Assembly (NCBI GenBank): GCA_963755755.1
Contig: CAVWLJ010000001.1
Coordinates: forward strand, 1 to 23,848
Length of the DNA: 23,848 nucleotides
DNA from: DATKNA01 sp963755755
GTDB taxonomy: Bacteria > Actinomycetota > Actinomycetes > Actinomycetales > Kineosporiaceae
Direction: 5' to 3'
This document shows positions 21,860-23,848 of the stretch, one piece after another. The notes under the pieces are model-generated. The model did not search any database. It worked only from the letters and a program-made list of their open reading frames with translations, and was not told the origin of the DNA. The translations under genes and the position numbers were made by a program. Every line of letters starts with the position of its first letter. Within the stretch, counting starts at the first letter, position 1.

Positions 21860-23323
21860 TCAGAACGGGTACGGCGGCGGGTCGCGGCGCACCGTCACCC
21901 ACTGCGTCTCCGTGAACGCCTCGACGTTCGCGGCGGCGCCCCCGAACCGCGACCCCGTCCCGGACGCGCCGACGCCGCCGAACGGCGCGTTGGCCTCGTC
22001 GTTCACCGTCTGGTCGTTGATGTGCACGATCCCGCTGGGGATCTTGTCGGCGAGCGCGAGACCGTGCATCACGTCCGGCGTGACGATGCCGAGGCTGAGG
22101 CCGTAGGAGGTCTCGGCGGCGATCCTCAGCGCATCGTCCTCGCTGGTGAAGCGCGTCACGGGCGCCACGGGCCCGAACACCTCCTCGGCGAAGGCCGGCG
22201 CGTCGAGCGCCATGTCGGCGAGCACGGTGGCCCGGTAGAAGAGCCGGTCGTACTCGCCGCCGGCGGCCACCCGGCCGCCGCCGGCCCGGCTGGCCTCGAC
22301 GAGGCCGTGGATCTTGTCTCGCTGCCCCTCGTCGATGATCGGGCCGAGCGCGACCTCCTCCCGGAACGGGTCCCCGACCGGCAGGTTCGCGGCCTTGCCG
22401 GCCAGCTTCTCCACGAACTCGTCGTAGATCGGCGCGGCGACGAGGTGACGGCCGGTCGTCATGCAGATCTCGCCCTGGTGGAAGAAGGAGCCGAACGCGG
22501 CGAGGGTGACGGCCTTGTCCACGTCCGCGTCGTCGAGCACGACGAGCGCCGAGTTGCCCCCGAGTTCGAGGTGGGCGCGCTTGAGGTTGCGGCCGGCGAG
22601 TTCGCCGATGCGGCGTCCACCGCGCTCGAGCCGGTGAAGGAGACGACGCGGACCTCGTCGGTCGGTGATCAGCGCCTCGCCGACGTCCACGCCCCCGGGC
22701 AGCACCTGCAGCAGCCCCGGCGGCAGGCCGGCCTCCTCGAAGATCCTGGCGAGGACGACGCCGCCGACGACGGTGGTGCGCGGGTCCGGCTTGAGCAGGA
22801 CGGCGTTGCCGAGCGCGAGCGCGGGCGCGACCGACCGGATGCCGAGGATGATCGGCACGTTGAACGGCGAGATGACGCCGACCACGCCGGCGGGCAGGCG
22901 GCGGACCATCGAGAGCCGCGGTTGCTCGCTCGGCACGAGTTCGCCGTAGGGGCGCGAAGGGAGCGCGGCGGCCTCGTAGCACTCCTGGGTGGCGACGCCC
23001 ACCGCGAAGCCGGCCATCGCGGGGATGGCGCCGACCTCGCGGATGTTCCACCCACTGATCTCGTCGGCGTGCTCCTGCCACAGGTCGCCGGCGCGGCGCA
23101 GGACTGCCGCGCGCTCGGTGTGCGGCCGCGCGGCCCACTCCCGCTGGGCGCGGGTCGCCGACGTGGCGGCGCGCCGGACGTCGTCGGGCGTCGCGCGCCC
23201 GGTGCGGCCGATCTCCTCGCCCGTCGCGGGCTCGACGACGGGCGCCGTGCCGCCGCCACCCTCGACCCACTTCCCGTCGACGAAGATGCCGCCGCTCCAG
23301 CCGTTCCCGTCCAGCAAGCCCAT
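21860..23323 (-). CDS. Benzaldehyde/vanillin-type aldehyde dehydrogenase, internal compensated frameshift
   Basis: An NAD(P)+-dependent aldehyde dehydrogenase of about 487 residues. Motifs: SPFNVP with Asn155, LLKPD with Lys178, catalytic base Glu253 (LELGGNS), nucleophile Cys287 (GEICMTTGR), and EEVFGPVAPV. It is closest in style to benzaldehyde, vanillin or 4-hydroxybenzaldehyde dehydrogenases. Between about 22620 and 22672 the frame reads RRGPRRLLHRLERG. In another frame the same DNA gives DEVRVVSFTGSSAV, the conserved NAD-binding FTGS segment. Two small deletions totalling 3 bases explain this: the enzyme is either mis-sequenced or inactivated. ATG 23323 has GAGGAGG (23329-23335) 5 bases upstream. 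The promoter carries the same palindrome as pca and pobA, so it probably makes 4-hydroxybenzoate or a related acid. Confidence 0.88.
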   Translation of the reverse strand: MGLLDGNGWSGGIFVDGKWVEGGGGTAPVVEPATGEEIGRTGRATPDDVRRAATSATRAQREWAARPHTERAAVLRRAGDLWQEHADEISGWNIREVGAIPAMAGFAVGVATQECYEAAALPSRPYGELVPSEQPRLSMVRRLPAGVVGVISPFNVPIILGIRSVAPALALGNAVLLKPDPRTTVVGGVVLARIFEEAGLPPGLLQVLPGGVDVGEALITDRRGPRRLLHRLERGGRRIGELAGRNLKRAHLELGGNSALVVLDDADVDKAVTLAAFGSFFHQGEICMTTGRHLVAAPIYDEFVEKLAGKAANLPVGDPFREEVALGPIIDEGQRDKIHGLVEASRAGGGRVAAGGEYDRLFYRATVLADMALDAPAFAEEVFGPVAPVTRFTSEDDALRIAAETSYGLSLGIVTPDVMHGLALADKIPSGIVHINDQTVNDEANAPFGGVGASGTGSRFGGAAANVEAFTETQWVTVRRDPPPYPF

Positions 23324-23373
23324 CCCGACCTCCTCGTCGCGACCGCGCGGCGGCCGGCGCGGCCGTCGAGCGC

Positions 23374-23379
23374 ACGGTA
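23374..23379 (-). promoter_or_regulatory. -10-like element of the ALDH gene
   Basis: On the coding strand it reads TACCGT in the context GGCCTACCGTG, close to CGCCTACGGTC at pcaH. Like that element it begins 30 bases from the operator edge. A CTCGC string is also aligned at the same place upstream in both. Here a leader of about 44 bases follows. Confidence 0.45.
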
Positions 23380-23408
23380 GGCCGACGCCGGCCCCCGGGC
23401 GAGCACAC

Positions 23409-23427
23409 CCTTCCGGTGGGCGGAAGG
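23409..23427. promoter_or_regulatory. IclR-type operator upstream of the ALDH gene
   Basis: CCTTCCG-GTGGG-CGGAAGG shares both 7-base arms with the pca site exactly. It lies 86 bases from the ALDH ATG and, as at the IclR gene, its right arm runs into an AAGGAG (23424-23429). Confidence 0.7.
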
Positions 23428-23680
23428 AGCAGCGTGATGATCGGTCGCGCACCCGACCGGGCGACGTCACGTTCCGCGAAGAGGCACCCATCCGGAACGC
23501 GACCGGCTCCGAAGCAGGGGTGTGCAGCCCTCTGACGAGGGCTTGCCGCTCGCCGCCGAGGCCCCGGAGGGAGGGCCGTCGAGGCGAGGTGGCCCGTGGC
23601 CCAAGGCGCTCTGGCCGGCGCCTGAAGGTCACGGGGGAGGGGAGATCGGGGCGCTGATGCGAGTCGGCCCGATCCCACCC

Positions 23681-23720
23681 GCGGGGCGGGTGTGCGACCC
23701 TTCAGGCGCACCCGCCCCGC
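23681..23720. terminator. Strong GC hairpin
   Basis: GCGGGGCGGGTG (23681-23692) is perfectly complementary to CACCCGCCCCGC (23709-23720). The stem extends inward by TGC/GCG with one G.U pair. It is followed by ATCTTCTCC rather than a full T-run. It may end a transcript entering from the right edge or from a short RNA on the plus strand. Confidence 0.5.
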
Positions 23721-23758
23721 ATCTTCTCCGCGCGAGGTCTCCTACCCCCACTCGCCGG

Positions 23759-23812
23759 GAAGTGCATGATCGCCGCGACATGCATGATCGCCGCGACGTG
23801 CATGATCGCCGC
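23759..23812. repeat. Tandem 18-bp repeat, three units plus a partial
   Basis: Units at 23759-23776, 23777-23794 and 23795-23812 read GA(AG/CA/CG)TGCATGATCGCCGC, with a fourth partial unit GAAGGG. The first unit is identical to the forward unit inside the palindrome at 3713-3730. Only bases 3-4 of the unit vary. Direct orientation here contrasts with the inverted pairs at 3675-3747. Confidence 0.8.
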
Positions 23813-23848
23813 GAAGGGCCGGGTGGAGCGGGGGCGGCGGGGGAGCTG

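Larger units (their letters stand above)
23324..23848. other. Intergenic right end of the window
   Basis: About 525 bases without a convincing gene. It contains the ALDH promoter and operator, a micro-ORF (GTG 23434 or ATG 23437 to TGA 23535, 32-33 residues, basic composition), a GC-rich hairpin (23681-23720) with an alternative pairing partner (23618-23628), and the tandem 18-mers (23759-23812). The remaining bases show nothing recognisable. Confidence 0.6.

Noticed and set aside
23759..23812. CRISPR array
   Set aside because: Three contiguous 18-bp units have no unique spacers, and no cas genes are present.
1..23848. tRNA or rRNA genes
   Set aside because: No T-loop/anticodon arm combinations or rRNA signatures were seen; GGTTCGA-like strings near 5900 are inside the amidohydrolase coding frame.

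Overview
The window is very GC-rich DNA with G/C-rich third codon positions, many GTG starts and many 4-base GTGA/ATGA gene overlaps. Together with an IclR-controlled protocatechuate operon, a fused pcaL, KdpDE-like regulators and leaderless-type promoters, this points to an actinomycete, probably Pseudonocardiaceae-like. The genus is inference. No phage, IS, CRISPR, rRNA or tRNA gene was recognised.

Layout. Positions 1-2750 hold a 21-bp direct repeat followed by an operon: small membrane peptide, lipoprotein, divergent Nramp-family transporter and two PRC-barrel-like proteins. The last four are broken by many frameshifts and one nonsense codon. Positions 2755-3723 encode an intact D-2-hydroxyacid dehydrogenase that faces a zinc alcohol dehydrogenase (3760-4936, one frameshift) and its small partner (4933-5373). 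Between the two dehydrogenases is a very long palindrome built from an 18-bp repeat, which returns as a tandem array at the right end of the window. Next come an amidohydrolase (5495-6397), a promoter with two operator-like palindromes in front of a 64-residue protein, and a LacI-family regulator (one frameshift).

Positions 7860-13891 look like an ion-homeostasis block: a small membrane protein, a KdpD-like sensor kinase without the usual N-terminal KdpD domain, a KdpE-like regulator, an APC-superfamily permease and an M50-like membrane metalloprotease. There is no kdpFABC, so the two-component system may control the adjacent permease.

Positions 13899-23427 form an aromatic-acid catabolic island: pcaH-pcaG-pcaB-pcaL on the minus strand, a divergent IclR regulator, pobA, and a benzaldehyde/vanillin-type aldehyde dehydrogenase. 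A GH15 glucoamylase/trehalase-type gene (two frameshifts) lies inside the island. The proposed chemistry is aromatic aldehyde to 4-hydroxybenzoate (ALDH), to protocatechuate (PobA), to 3-carboxymuconate (PcaGH), to the lactone (PcaB), to the enol-lactone and 3-oxoadipate (PcaL). A 19-bp palindrome, CTTCCG-N5-CGGAAG flanked by one complementary base pair, occurs exactly at the pca/iclR divergent promoter, the pobA promoter and the ALDH promoter. It sits at the same distance from a -10-like element in all three, which suggests a local IclR regulon.

Single-base frameshifts occur in several otherwise normal genes, some in short G or C runs. Sequencing error must be excluded before any of them is called a pseudogene.
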